64,000 nucleotides of DNA. It comes from Deltaproteobacteria bacterium (GTDB taxonomy: Bacteria; Desulfobacterota; Desulfuromonadia; Desulfuromonadales; Geopsychrobacteraceae). The DNA is taken from assembly GCA_018399135.1 (NCBI GenBank), contig JAGYPB010000002.1, positions 1 through 64,000 on the forward strand. Direction: 5' to 3'. Made by a program: the position numbers and the translations under genes. Under the pieces are notes generated by a model. That model had not been told where the DNA came from. It searched no databases and worked only from the letters and a program-made list of their open reading frames with translations. Each line of letters begins with the position of its first letter. Within the stretch, counting starts at the first letter, position 1. Below, piece after piece: positions 46,641 through 58,353 of this stretch.

Positions 46641-46698
46641 TACCGCTTTGTGAGTCCCACAACCCTATTAATACGTCAGATGTTCAGAGAGGAACGCG

Positions 46699-47145
46699 AT
46701 GAGTACTGCAATCGCTAAAGAGCAGGATATCACTAGAGCCTGGTATGTCGTTGATTTGGAAGATATTGTTCTAGGTCGCGCTGCCACAGAAATAGCCCGT
46801 GTCTTGCGTGGTAAACACAAGCCGATCTATACGCCCAGTGTTGATACCGGTGATTTTGTCATCGTGCTGAATGCCGACAAGATCAAGTTGACCGGTAACA
46901 AGCTGGCTGATAAAAAGTATTATCGTCATACCGGGTATCCGGGTGGCATCAGGGAAATTAATGCCGAAAAACTGCTTGCCAAAAAGCCGGAGATGCTGGT
47001 TCAGGAGGCGGTTAAGGGGATGTTGCCGAAAAATAAATTGGGACGCAAGATGTTCACCAAGATGAAAGTCTACAGTGGTAGCGAACATCCCCACACGGCG
47101 CAGCAACCCAAAGAATTGAAGATCGCATCAAGGGAGAATGTCTAA
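46699..47145 (+). CDS. rplM: 50S ribosomal protein L13
   Basis: A 148-aa protein with [42 protein letters not shown] and [19 protein letters not shown], then [14 protein letters not shown]13 is an early assembly protein of the large subunit. GAGAGGAACG precedes the start. Its stop lies one base before the preferred rpsI start. Confidence 0.97.
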   Translation: MSTAIAKEQDITRAWYVVDLEDIVLGRAATEIARVLRGKHKPIYTPSVDTGDFVIVLNADKIKLTGNKLADKKYYRHTGYPGGIREINAEKLLAKKPEMLVQEAVKGMLPKNKLGRKMFTKMKVYSGSEHPHTAQQPKELKIASRENV

Positions 47146-47146
47146 C

Positions 47147-47539
47147 ATGGCAGAGCAGAAGTTTTATGCAACCGGTAAGAGAAAAACCTCCATTGCCCGT
47201 GTCTGGTTAACTCCTGGCAGCGGTGTTATTACTGTTAACAAGCGCCCGCTCGATGTGTTTTTCGGCCGCGAAACATCCAAAATGGTTATTCGTCAACCAT
47301 TGGAGTTGACAGATAACCTGGGAAAATTTGATGTTTCTGTTAATGTCGTCGGAGGCGGTATCTCCGGCCAGGCCGGTGCCATCAAGCACGGCATCACCAA
47401 GGCATTGCTCGAGGTAGATCCTGAATTGCGTGGTGTGTTGAAAAAGGCCGGCTTCATTACGCGCGACAGCCGCATCAAAGAACGTAAGAAATACGGTCGT
47501 GCAGCCGCTCGGCGGAGTTTCCAGTTTTCAAAGCGTTAA
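47147..47539 (+). CDS. rpsI: 30S ribosomal protein S9
   Basis: A 130-aa protein, start ATG 47147 (AGGGAG about 10 nt upstream; ATG 47138 is too close to the site). [36 protein letters not shown] and the C-terminal [17 protein letters not shown] tail that reaches the P-site tRNA are all present. Co-transcribed with rplM. Confidence 0.97.
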   Translation: MAEQKFYATGKRKTSIARVWLTPGSGVITVNKRPLDVFFGRETSKMVIRQPLELTDNLGKFDVSVNVVGGGISGQAGAIKHGITKALLEVDPELRGVLKKAGFITRDSRIKERKKYGRAAARRSFQFSKR

Positions 47540-47567
47540 TCTTTTTAATCTGTTTTTTTATATTATC

Positions 47568-47609
47568 AACAAAAAGGGAAGCCCGTTTAAGGGTTTCCCT
47601 TTTTTGTTG
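47568..47609 (+). terminator. Terminator of rplM-rpsI
   Basis: AACAAAAAGGGAAgCCC pairs with GGGtTTCCCTTTTTTGTT, with a TTTTTT run in the descending arm. Confidence 0.88.
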
Positions 47610-47753
47610 AAGCTGGCAGTTTGTCCCTGTTTTAGCGTAAGATGTTTTTTTTAACAGCTCAATTTGTTTGAACTTCATTGCTGGACTGAAGAATCTGGTA
47701 TGTTTCGCTAAGTTTTGTGATTTTCACTCCAACGTGTATTGATTGAGGTTTCC

Positions 47754-48791
47754 ATGGTAAAAGTTGCTGTTGCCGGTGCCAGTGGTTATACCGGAGTGGA
47801 ACTGTTACGGTTGCTGGTTGGTCATCCCCTGGTGGATATTTGCGCGGTGACGTCGCGCCAGCACGAAGGGGTGCCGGTTAACCGGATTTTTCCATCATTA
47901 ACCGGTTTTTGCGAGTTGTCCTGCGAACCGTTGGATGTCGATGTTATTGCGGCACGGGCAGATCTGGTCTTCACCGCACTGCCACATAAATCAGCAATGG
48001 ATGTTGTTCCCGGTTTTCTTGCTGCTGGATGTCGGGTTGTCGATCTGTCTGCCGACTACCGTCTTAACGATCAAGCCACCTATGAACACTGGTATCAGTC
48101 TCATACCAGCCCGGAACTGTTTTCAGAGGCGATTTATGGTTTGCCTGAACGCTACCGCGAGCAGATAAAAAAGGCTCGGCTTGTCGCGAATCCCGGTTGC
48201 TATCCAACCAGTGTCATTCTCGCTCTGACGCCACTGCTTGAACATCAACTGATTGATGCCCGCAGTTTGATCATCGACAGCAAGTCCGGAACCAGTGGTG
48301 CCGGCCGAGGCATCAAGGAGGGATCGCTGTTTTGTGAGGTCAATGAAGGGTTCAAGGCATACGCTATCGGCAATCACCGGCACACTCCTGAGATTGAGCA
48401 GGAGTTAGGTCAGTTGGCGGGATTTGAGGTGTGCATCAGCTTTACTCCACACCTGTTGCCGGTTAATCGTGGTATTCTTTCAACCTGTTACGCATCTCTG
48501 GTCAAAGGCCATTCAACCGCTGAATTGTTGGATTTTTATCAACAGCGTTATGCTGATGAGCCTTTTGTGCGGATCTTGCCTGAAGGAGAACTGCCGAATA
48601 TTGCCTACGTGCGCGGCACCAACTTCTGTGATATCGGCCTGGTTGTTGACCCCCGCACCGGGCGGGTGATTGTGGTTTCTGTCATTGATAATCTGGTCAA
48701 AGGCGCTGCAGGGCAAGCTCTGCATAATATGAATCTGATGTATGGGTTTAATGAGACAAATGGGTTGGAAATCGTTCCGACCTTCCCGTGA
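47754..48791 (+). CDS. argC: N-acetyl-gamma-glutamyl-phosphate reductase
   Basis: A 345-aa NADPH enzyme of arginine synthesis, start ATG 47754 with GAGG upstream. [18 protein letters not shown] (NADPH loop), LSADYRL, the catalytic cysteine in [21 protein letters not shown] and [11 protein letters not shown] are conserved. It follows rpsI's terminator by 145 bp and precedes the pseudokinase gene by 55 bp; co-transcription with the latter is possible. Confidence 0.96.
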   Translation: MVKVAVAGASGYTGVELLRLLVGHPLVDICAVTSRQHEGVPVNRIFPSLTGFCELSCEPLDVDVIAARADLVFTALPHKSAMDVVPGFLAAGCRVVDLSADYRLNDQATYEHWYQSHTSPELFSEAIYGLPERYREQIKKARLVANPGCYPTSVILALTPLLEHQLIDARSLIIDSKSGTSGAGRGIKEGSLFCEVNEGFKAYAIGNHRHTPEIEQELGQLAGFEVCISFTPHLLPVNRGILSTCYASLVKGHSTAELLDFYQQRYADEPFVRILPEGELPNIAYVRGTNFCDIGLVVDPRTGRVIVVSVIDNLVKGAAGQALHNMNLMYGFNETNGLEIVPTFP

Positions 48792-48845
48792 TTTGCCGGT
48801 CTTTGTTGATATGTGGGTTGATTTTTTCGTTGAGCAGGTGATGTC

Positions 48846-50966
48846 ATGTTGGATCAGGGACAAACAATTGCTGATTGCACAGTGGTCAGTCAGCTTGCGC
48901 AGTTCGATTCACGATTTGAGTATCTGGTCAAGACCGGGTCAGGTGAAGAAAAGCTGGTGCAATTCAACGCTTCATCGAACTGGAGCCGGGCTCAGCGTCA
49001 AGCTTTTCATGATCAGATAAAAGCCCTTGGCACGCTGAATATTCATGCCGTGGGAGTGCCCAGCCGGGTCATCGAGCAGGAAGGCGAGCTTTTTTGCCTT
49101 TATCCGCTCCCCCTCGGTGTGCCGTTGCAGGACACCTTGATCGATGAACGTTCCGTCCGGTCGGCACTGGAATTGATTCATACACTCACTGACCTGCTCG
49201 AACCGGCTCATCAACAACAGTTATTTCATGGCGCTTTATCGCCCAATAGTATTTATCTGGACAATGGGAAGCCGTTTTTAGCTGATTTTTCTTTGGCTTC
49301 TCTGGTTGCTTTTGATTATCGCACCGCTGATGAAGTTGAGTATGCCAGCCCGGAACAGATACGCGGTGAGACTCCTGGGACGGCAGCAGATATATACAGC
49401 CTCGGCTGTTTATTATACGCATTACTGATGGGGCGTCCGCCCTTTTTGGGTGACGATGCCTTTACCGTTGGGATGCAGCATCTTAATGACAGCTTTCCCG
49501 AAGTGCCTGAAGCTCTGGTGTGTTGCGCCGAATTGTTGCAGGGAATGACGGTAAAGTCGGCTTCAGAGCGTATGTCTCTGGCCCAGGTCAGGGCTCAATG
49601 TGAGGAACTGCTCAACCTTGAGGTGCTGGATCAAATACCCCGTCGTGATGATATTCCACCCTCTGCGGCAGATGAAGAGCACAAGATAGAGCAAGATGCT
49701 ATAGCGATGGTGGCCCGCATTGAGGATCAGTTGCGTGATATTGAAGCCAGGACGGTAGAGTCCGGTACGGCAAACCATCAGACGGATGAGGAGCTTTCTC
49801 TTTCCTCCTCCTCGCCGTCGCCGCCGGCATCGAAGGTTTCATCAACGCGCCGCATATTTTCTTTGCTGGTTGGAGTTGTTGTCGGATTTTGTCTCGGTGC
49901 GTTGTTTTTTGATTTCTTTCTGTCCCGGCCTGTTGGTGAGCCGCCACCAACCGTCTACTCTGTTGACGTTGTGGCTCCCGATTATACGAACAGCACCCAC
50001 TTGTGGCTAGAGGGGGATCTTGACGGTGCAGAGCGTGAGCTGGAGCGTCTGTTGTCCAACTTTCCTGATCATCCGCAGATTCATAATAATCTGGCAGCTG
50101 TCGCTGCTGTTCGTGGTGATATCGAAGCCGCTCGTGATTGGCTGGAACAGGCAATTGTCCTCGATATTCAAACGGCTACCATTTATCGAAACCTGGGATC
50201 GGTCTATGCTGAAATAGCTCGGGATTCGTACGGACGTGCGCTGCAGTTTGACTATGAACAGACACCCCTACAGTTGGATCTTTTCACCAATAAAGGGGTT
50301 ACTTCCTCACCCTTGGGAGTTGATACTATTGTTGCCCGGATTGCAACGGCATCTGATCAAGAAAAATCTACACGGGATGTGGTTGAGTCTTCAGTCCCTT
50401 TGTCCCCAGAGCCTCTATCTGATGAGCCAGTTGAAACCAGCGCGACCTCCGCTGAGGTTCCTGCAGATGCTGGTGAGAGCGAGGAGGCGATAGAGTCAAC
50501 CGTTGCTGTTACTAAAGCAGCAGAGGTGGGTGCCGCACCTGTTGTTGAACCAGAAGATCCGGTCGCCGAACAAGTCGCACCTGTAATAACTGCAGGTGCG
50601 CCAGCAGTCCCTTCGCCGGAAGATCCTGCCCAGTTTCTGGGGCGTTGGGCTGCGGCCTGGTCAGCGCAGGATGTTGAAGGGTATCTGGCGTTTTATAGCG
50701 CCGACTTTATCCCCGGCGGGGGACTCAATTATGATGAGTGGGTAAGACAAAGGCGTCAGCGTTTGCAACAGCCGGAAGAGATTCTGGTGACTTTGAAAGA
50801 TGTTGATGTGCGTCGGGATACTGATGATGTTCTTCAACTGGAGGTCGTCCAGGAGTATCGCAGTGAACGCTATTCTGACCTGACCCGTAAGCTGTTTGAT
50901 TTGCGTCATCAAGACGGTAGTTGGAAGATTGAGCGCGAGCGCTCCCTGGAGCTGATTTATCGATGA
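48846..50966 (+). CDS. Membrane pseudokinase with TPR and NTF2-like C-terminus
   Basis: A 706-aa protein. Residues 1-260 have a eukaryotic-type Ser/Thr kinase fold: EYASPEQIRG (165-174) and DIYSLGCLLYALLMGRPPF (182-200). The HRD catalytic loop is HGALSPNSIYLD (128-139), lacking the catalytic Asp; DFG is DFS (147-149); no clear VAIK lysine is seen in KLVQFNAS. It is therefore most likely a pseudokinase. A helix at 337-359 spans the membrane. Outside are TPR-like helices (383-470), an acidic Pro/Glu-rich linker, and a C-terminal NTF2-like domain (about 598-703, FLGRWAAAWSAQDVEGYLAF) like that of Cds6-type L,D-transpeptidases. It overlaps the L,D-transpeptidase gene by 4 nt, so it probably acts with that enzyme in the envelope. 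Confidence 0.82.
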   Translation: MLDQGQTIADCTVVSQLAQFDSRFEYLVKTGSGEEKLVQFNASSNWSRAQRQAFHDQIKALGTLNIHAVGVPSRVIEQEGELFCLYPLPLGVPLQDTLIDERSVRSALELIHTLTDLLEPAHQQQLFHGALSPNSIYLDNGKPFLADFSLASLVAFDYRTADEVEYASPEQIRGETPGTAADIYSLGCLLYALLMGRPPFLGDDAFTVGMQHLNDSFPEVPEALVCCAELLQGMTVKSASERMSLAQVRAQCEELLNLEVLDQIPRRDDIPPSAADEEHKIEQDAIAMVARIEDQLRDIEARTVESGTANHQTDEELSLSSSSPSPPASKVSSTRRIFSLLVGVVVGFCLGALFFDFFLSRPVGEPPPTVYSVDVVAPDYTNSTHLWLEGDLDGAERELERLLSNFPDHPQIHNNLAAVAAVRGDIEAARDWLEQAIVLDIQTATIYRNLGSVYAEIARDSYGRALQFDYEQTPLQLDLFTNKGVTSSPLGVDTIVARIATASDQEKSTRDVVESSVPLSPEPLSDEPVETSATSAEVPADAGESEEAIESTVAVTKAAEVGAAPVVEPEDPVAEQVAPVITAGAPAVPSPEDPAQFLGRWAAAWSAQDVEGYLAFYSADFIPGGGLNYDEWVRQRRQRLQQPEEILVTLKDVDVRRDTDDVLQLEVVQEYRSERYSDLTRKLFDLRHQDGSWKIERERSLELIYR

Positions 50967-52300
50967 TTCGTCTAGCTGTTACTGCTGTTTTTTTTGTCCT
51001 GTTGATCGTTGCCACAGTGGTTCGCGTTGTTGCCCTGTGGCCGCAACCTCTTCCTGAAATTTCGCCGCCGGAGCGGCAACTTGATACTGTTATCACACAG
51101 TCAGAGTCCTTACCGGTTTATCCGCCACCGCGACTGCCTGAGCACCTGCAAGGACGTTTAAATGACGCCAATAGTCACTATGAAACCTTGCTGCTGCAAG
51201 GTTTGTTACTGTTTCAAAGCGGCCATGTTGACCAGGCGATTATCCAGATGGAGCTACTGACCGGATTAGCCCCACGGTTTGAGCTTGCCCATCTTGTGCT
51301 TGGTGACTTGTTGCTGGCACGTTTTACCCCGCTAAAAACCATCGGTGGTGCCGCACCGGATGTTGACAATCATCACTACTATCAGCGCCTTGAGGAATTG
51401 CGCAGTGAAGCACGGGCCCGTCTGCATGGTTATTTGTCACGGATGAATGATCATCAGATTCCTCGTGCATTGATTGCATTGGGCGATGAGACTCCCTTTG
51501 CCCTGGTGATCGATAAAAGTAAAAATCGCCTTTATGTGTTTCGTAACCAGGGAGACGGTTTGCCGCCGCAACTGGTAGATGACTTCTATGTCGTTCTCGG
51601 GCAGCAGGTGGGGGATAAAAAGGTTGAGGGGGATTATAAAACACCAACAGGAACCTATTTTGTTACCAGCTATATTTCCTCTGAAAAACTTCCACCACTG
51701 TACGGAAGTGGTGCCTTTCCGATTAATTACCCCAACGAATATGATCGACGTCGGGAAAAAAGCGGTTTTGGTATCTGGTTGCACGGAACTGACCGCTCGC
51801 TGTTCAGTCGTCCCCCATTGGATAGCGAAGGCTGTGTTGTTTTGACTAACGAAGAGTTTGAGCACATTCGTCAATATGTTGAGATTGGACGCACCCCGGT
51901 TGTTATCAGTGAGAGGATTGAGTGGTTGCCCCATGCTGACTGGCAGGCACAGAAGACTGTGCTTAAAGATTTTATCGAAAAGTGGCGCAAACAGTGGGAA
52001 GAAGGGGAACTTCAGGCTTACCTCAATATGTATGCTGAGGATTTCTGGTCAGCTGAACATGACTATCGTAGCTGGAGCCGTTATAAACAGCAGGTGTTTT
52101 CGTCCAAGACCTATCAGCAGATAGCCTTGAGCGACCTGTCCTTGTACGAATATCCCCGACATCATAATCAGCCGGATATGGTTGTTGCCAGCTTTATACA
52201 GGACTATCGTTCCAATAACTTTAACGGCACCATGCGTAAACGTCTTTATCTGGTGAAACAGCAGGATCAGTGGCGGGTGTTATACGAAGGGGGACAATAA
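50963..52300 (+). CDS. L,D-transpeptidase (YkuD) with NTF2-like C-terminus
   Basis: A 445-aa membrane-anchored (helix at 1-22) periplasmic enzyme. A helical TPR-like segment (70-160) precedes the YkuD domain (about 178-320), whose active site is intact: His274 in LHGTD and Ser288-Glu-Gly-Cys291 in LDSEGCVVLT. These enzymes form 3-3 peptidoglycan cross-links or attach proteins to the wall. The last 115 residues (FIEKWRKQWEEGELQAYLNM, YAEDFWS) are an NTF2-like domain related to that at the end of the pseudokinase upstream. Coupled to it by ATGA overlap. Confidence 0.9.
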   Translation: MIRLAVTAVFFVLLIVATVVRVVALWPQPLPEISPPERQLDTVITQSESLPVYPPPRLPEHLQGRLNDANSHYETLLLQGLLLFQSGHVDQAIIQMELLTGLAPRFELAHLVLGDLLLARFTPLKTIGGAAPDVDNHHYYQRLEELRSEARARLHGYLSRMNDHQIPRALIALGDETPFALVIDKSKNRLYVFRNQGDGLPPQLVDDFYVVLGQQVGDKKVEGDYKTPTGTYFVTSYISSEKLPPLYGSGAFPINYPNEYDRRREKSGFGIWLHGTDRSLFSRPPLDSEGCVVLTNEEFEHIRQYVEIGRTPVVISERIEWLPHADWQAQKTVLKDFIEKWRKQWEEGELQAYLNMYAEDFWSAEHDYRSWSRYKQQVFSSKTYQQIALSDLSLYEYPRHHNQPDMVVASFIQDYRSNNFNGTMRKRLYLVKQQDQWRVLYEGGQ

Positions 52301-52503
52301 AGTCCTGCGATGCCGATCTGTTACACTGTCTGAGTGGTCGTTCTGGTCGCAAAAAAAAACACCATGGATAAGCTTCTTTGTGCCTGCCGCGGGGGCAAAA
52401 AGGACTATCTGACAGGAGCCCTGTCTGTTCCGCGAAAGCGATTGACAAGAGGGGATAACTATGATTTTCTAGGTCGCTATTTGAATGGTTCGGGATAGAT
52501 TTG

Positions 52504-54679
<2,176 letters not shown>

Positions 54680-54744
54680 CGGCTGATCCTGTATCCACTT
54701 TTTCAGGAAGAATTCTTTCTACTCAACTAAACAAGGAGAAAAAC

Positions 54745-55050
54745 ATGATATCTGAAGCTTTTGCAATGGCCGAAGGCGGCGCTCAGCAAGGTAATCCTTA
54801 CTCCGGCATCATTATGCTGGTAGCGATGTTTGCCATCTTTTATTTTCTGCTCATCCGTCCGCAGCAAAAACGTGCCAAGCAGCATCGTGAACTGATTTCC
54901 AACTTAAAGTCAGGAGAATCTGTCGTTACTGCCGGAGGAATCCATGGCAAAATTACTGCCGTTGAAGATGCGGTCGTCACCCTTGAAGTTTCCAATGGCG
55001 TCAAAATTAAATTGAACCGTGGGTCGATTACCGAAATCAGACAATCATAA
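54745..55050 (+). CDS. yajC: Preprotein translocase subunit YajC
   Basis: A 101-aa protein with one N-terminal helix (IIMLVAMFAIFYFLLIRPQQK) and a small cytoplasmic domain (LKSGESVVTAGGIHGKI). AAGGAG precedes ATG 54745; the longer ORF overlaps tgt. It accompanies SecD-SecF and YidC at the Sec translocon. Confidence 0.95.
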   Translation: MISEAFAMAEGGAQQGNPYSGIIMLVAMFAIFYFLLIRPQQKRAKQHRELISNLKSGESVVTAGGIHGKITAVEDAVVTLEVSNGVKIKLNRGSITEIRQS

Positions 55051-55147
55051 GTTTTTTCGTCTGGGAACGACATAGTATTCACCTGGAGGTTCGGGGTGGA
55101 TACTAATCAGTATTCGGTTGTTATTGCTCAAGGGAGATACGACACAG

Positions 55148-56746
55148 ATGTCTAAAAGTCTTAATATACGAGGCCTGGTGGTTTTGTTCTGCCTGCTTCT
55201 GTCACTGTTTGCGCTTGTCCCAACAATGATGCGCGGTGATGTGCCGGCCTGGTGGCCCGAAACCTTCGGGCCAATTCAATTGGGGCTGGATCTACAGGGA
55301 GGGATGCACCTGGTGCTTGGCGTCGATGTTGACAAGGCTGTCGAAAGCCGGGTTGATACGATCATCGACCAGACCGATATCCGTTTGAATGAGCAGGATA
55401 TCATCTACAAACGGATAGAGCGCAGGCAGGGCGATCGACTCGTGATCCAGGTGTATGATGAAGACGAAGGACGTAAGGTCGAGGCGCTGATGAGGGATGA
55501 GTTTCCGGCGCTGGAACCCGCTAGCATGACCGGCGCAGGTGGCTATATCGAAAAGCATTTTCGCTTGAGTGACGATGAAATCGAAAACATCAAGGATTAT
55601 GCCGTTCGCCAGGCGCTGGAAACTATGCGGAACCGGGTTGACCAGTTTGGTGTCAGTGAGCCGACGCTGCAGCGCCAGACCGGTTACCGGATTCTTATTC
55701 AGTTGCCCGGGGTAGATGATCCGGATCGTGCCATCTCCCTGTTGGGTAAAACCGCCCGCCTTGAATTTAAAATGGTCGATGAATCGGCTAATATTCAGGA
55801 AGCTCTGGCAGGCCGATTGCCTGAGGGTACCCAGCTTTTGTATGAACGTAGTACCAACCGTGCGACCGGGGTAGAGACGGAAATTCCCCTGGTCGTATCG
55901 GCACAGACGATTCTTACCGGGGACCTGCTGGCTGATGCCAATGTACGTATTGACTCACGTTTTAACGAGCCCTATGTATCGATTGACTTCAATGCCGTCG
56001 GGGCCCGTCGTTTTGACCAGATCACTGCAGCCAATGTTGGCCGTCGCATGGCCATTGTTCTTGACGATACGGTCTACTCTGCGCCGGTGATACGTGAGCG
56101 GATTTCCGGGGGCAGTGCCCAGATTTCCGGTTCATTCACCTCGCAACAAGCGACCGATCTGGCCATTGTTCTGCGTGCCGGATCACTTCCTGCACCGGTT
56201 GAAGTTCTTGAAAATCGTACCGTTGGGCCCTCCCTGGGGCAAGATTCCATTGATAGCGGAATTCAGTCAATCTGGGTTGGCGCACTGATGGTGCTGGTTG
56301 TCATTATCATCTATTACCAACTGTCCGGTTTGATCGCTATCAGCGCCCTGGTGATGAACCTGTTTTTCATCGCCGCCATGTTGTCGATGTTCGGCGCAAC
56401 CCTGACCCTTCCCGGATTAGCCGGTATCGTTCTGACCGTTGGTATGGCGGTTGATGCTAATGTGTTGATCTTTGAACGTATTCGCGAGGAATTGGCGTTG
56501 GGTCGAGCGCCTAAGCTGGCCATCGAATCCGGTTATGCGAAAGCCTTTTCAACCATTATCGACGCCAACCTGACGACGCTTCTGGCCGCCCTGGTATTGT
56601 TTCAGTTCGGTACCGGTCCGGTACGTGGTTTTGCCGTTACTCTCTCGATCGGGATTATCGCTTCATTGTTTACTGCGATCTTTGTTTCCCGCTTCATCTT
56701 TGACTTTTACTTGAAAAACCGCAACATTAAGCGGTTGAGTATATAA
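55148..56746 (+). CDS. secD: Protein translocase subunit SecD
   Basis: A 532-aa membrane protein, start ATG 55148 (GGGAG upstream). One N-terminal helix, a periplasmic P1 domain (LGLDLQGGMHLVLGVD; RNRVDQFGVSEPTLQRQ), and five C-terminal helices with the RND motif GMAVDANVLIFERIREEL. SecDF uses the proton gradient to pull exported proteins through. 14 bp before secF. Confidence 0.97.
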   Translation: MSKSLNIRGLVVLFCLLLSLFALVPTMMRGDVPAWWPETFGPIQLGLDLQGGMHLVLGVDVDKAVESRVDTIIDQTDIRLNEQDIIYKRIERRQGDRLVIQVYDEDEGRKVEALMRDEFPALEPASMTGAGGYIEKHFRLSDDEIENIKDYAVRQALETMRNRVDQFGVSEPTLQRQTGYRILIQLPGVDDPDRAISLLGKTARLEFKMVDESANIQEALAGRLPEGTQLLYERSTNRATGVETEIPLVVSAQTILTGDLLADANVRIDSRFNEPYVSIDFNAVGARRFDQITAANVGRRMAIVLDDTVYSAPVIRERISGGSAQISGSFTSQQATDLAIVLRAGSLPAPVEVLENRTVGPSLGQDSIDSGIQSIWVGALMVLVVIIIYYQLSGLIAISALVMNLFFIAAMLSMFGATLTLPGLAGIVLTVGMAVDANVLIFERIREELALGRAPKLAIESGYAKAFSTIIDANLTTLLAALVLFQFGTGPVRGFAVTLSIGIIASLFTAIFVSRFIFDFYLKNRNIKRLSI

Positions 56747-56759
56747 GGAGAAAGACGGC

Positions 56760-57665
56760 ATGCAATTCATCAAGCCGGATATCAATATCGATTTTATCGG
56801 TAAACGCAAATTGGCATTAATTATCTCGCTGGTGCTTATCCTCGTTGGTTTCGCTTCCTTGGTTCGCCATGGGGGCCCCCATTATGGTATCGATTTTGCC
56901 GGTGGTACCCTGGTTCAGGTACAGTTTGAACGCCAGACCGATGCTGCAGAAATAAACAGTGCCCTGGGTAGTCTTGATCTTGGTGTTCCGGTTGTTCAGA
57001 GCTTTGGCGACGGCAGTAATGAGTTTCTTATTCGCGTTGAGCGGACAACTGGAGAGCTGCAGGGGATTTCCGTGCAAATTACTGACACTCTCGAACAGTC
57101 TTTCGGTGCTGGACAGGTTGAGGTGCGTCGGGTGGAGATGGTGGGCCCACAGGTTGGCAAGGATTTACGTAACAAGGGGATGTTGGCAATTTTTTATGCC
57201 ATGCTCGGGATACTTGCTTACATATCCTGGCGTTTCGAATTTCGTTTTGCCGTGGGTGCCATTATCGCATTGTTACATGATGTGTTGATTACGTTGGGGA
57301 TGTTCAGCCTGTTCGCTAAAGAAATCGATCTGCCGATTATTGCCGCTTTTCTTGCCATCATCGGTTATTCATTGAACGATACGATCATTGTCTATGACCG
57401 GATCCGTGAAAATCTGGGCAAACACAATAAAGAAAGTTTCACTTTTATTCTCAACCGCAGCATCAATGAAACCCTTTCGCGAACCATTATCACCTCAGGA
57501 ACAACTCTGTTGGTTGTTCTGTCGTTGTTTGTTTTGGGTGGTGGGGTCATCCATAACTTTGCTTTTGCCATGCTCGTAGGGGTTTTGGTGGGCACCTATT
57601 CGTCCATCTTTGTTGCCAGCCCGTTATTACTGTTGTGGCAAAAAAAATCAGGCAAAACGGCGTGA
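56760..57665 (+). CDS. secF: Protein translocase subunit SecF
   Basis: A 301-aa six-helix partner of SecD. GIDFAGGTLVQVQF, VEMVGPQVGKDLRNKGM, and IIGYSLNDTIIVYDRIREN are conserved. AAGGAG precedes the start. End of the queA-secF run. Confidence 0.97.
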   Translation: MQFIKPDINIDFIGKRKLALIISLVLILVGFASLVRHGGPHYGIDFAGGTLVQVQFERQTDAAEINSALGSLDLGVPVVQSFGDGSNEFLIRVERTTGELQGISVQITDTLEQSFGAGQVEVRRVEMVGPQVGKDLRNKGMLAIFYAMLGILAYISWRFEFRFAVGAIIALLHDVLITLGMFSLFAKEIDLPIIAAFLAIIGYSLNDTIIVYDRIRENLGKHNKESFTFILNRSINETLSRTIITSGTTLLVVLSLFVLGGGVIHNFAFAMLVGVLVGTYSSIFVASPLLLLWQKKSGKTA

Positions 57666-57695
57666 TTATTGCCGTTGTTGTTTAGTGGAGCAACA

Positions 57696-58283
57696 ATGAA
57701 AAAAGAAACTATCGTTTTTGCCGTCGTGGCACTGATTATTGGTGTGATGGGCGGGGTCATCTATTCGAACTGGCAACGCGACACAGCTCAACCTGCCGCA
57801 AGCGGTGGAGCTTCCCCTCCAGCGGCTGGGGTTCCCGTAGTAAATTATCAGCAGCAGATTACCACTCTGGAAGGAATTGTCGCGCGAGAACCTGAAAACC
57901 GCAATGCATGGGTGCAACTGGGGAATAATTTTTTTGGATCCGATCAACCGATCAAGGCAATAGAGGCCTATGATAAAGCCCTTGAGCTTGCCCCGGATGA
58001 TCCTAATGTTTTAACCGATCAAGGTACCATGTTCCGTCGGGTTGGCTGGTATGATCGCGCCATCAGCAACTTTCAGCGCGCCGCAGAGCTTGACCCCAAC
58101 CACCTCCAGAGTCGCTACAATATGGGAGTGGTATACCGCTATGATCTGCAGGATTTCCCAAGTGCCGTCGCTGCTTGGGAAAGTTTTCTGGCGTTGAACC
58201 CCGGTGGCAATGTTGACCAGATTCGTGCTGAAGTTGATTCCCTGAAGAATCATCCACCTATGCCACAGACTCCACGCCCTTAG
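57696..58283 (+). CDS. Membrane-anchored TPR protein
   Basis: A 195-aa protein with an N-terminal helix (IVFAVVALIIGVMGGVIY) then a Pro/Ala linker and three tandem TPRs: NAWVQLGNNFFGSDQPIKAI, NVLTDQGTMFRRVGWYDRAI and QSRYNMGVVYRYDLQDFPSA. It faces the periplasm if the helix is a signal anchor. A protein-interaction role is expected but partners are unknown. It follows secF by 30 bp, with a decent ribosome binding site (GTGGAG). Confidence 0.8.
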   Translation: MKKETIVFAVVALIIGVMGGVIYSNWQRDTAQPAASGGASPPAAGVPVVNYQQQITTLEGIVAREPENRNAWVQLGNNFFGSDQPIKAIEAYDKALELAPDDPNVLTDQGTMFRRVGWYDRAISNFQRAAELDPNHLQSRYNMGVVYRYDLQDFPSAVAAWESFLALNPGGNVDQIRAEVDSLKNHPPMPQTPRP

Positions 58284-58353
58284 ATTAATATCAGATCTGT
58301 CCTGTCCCCGACCCGCTTTATGCTGATCGGGGACTATTTTTTACAAGGTTCTT

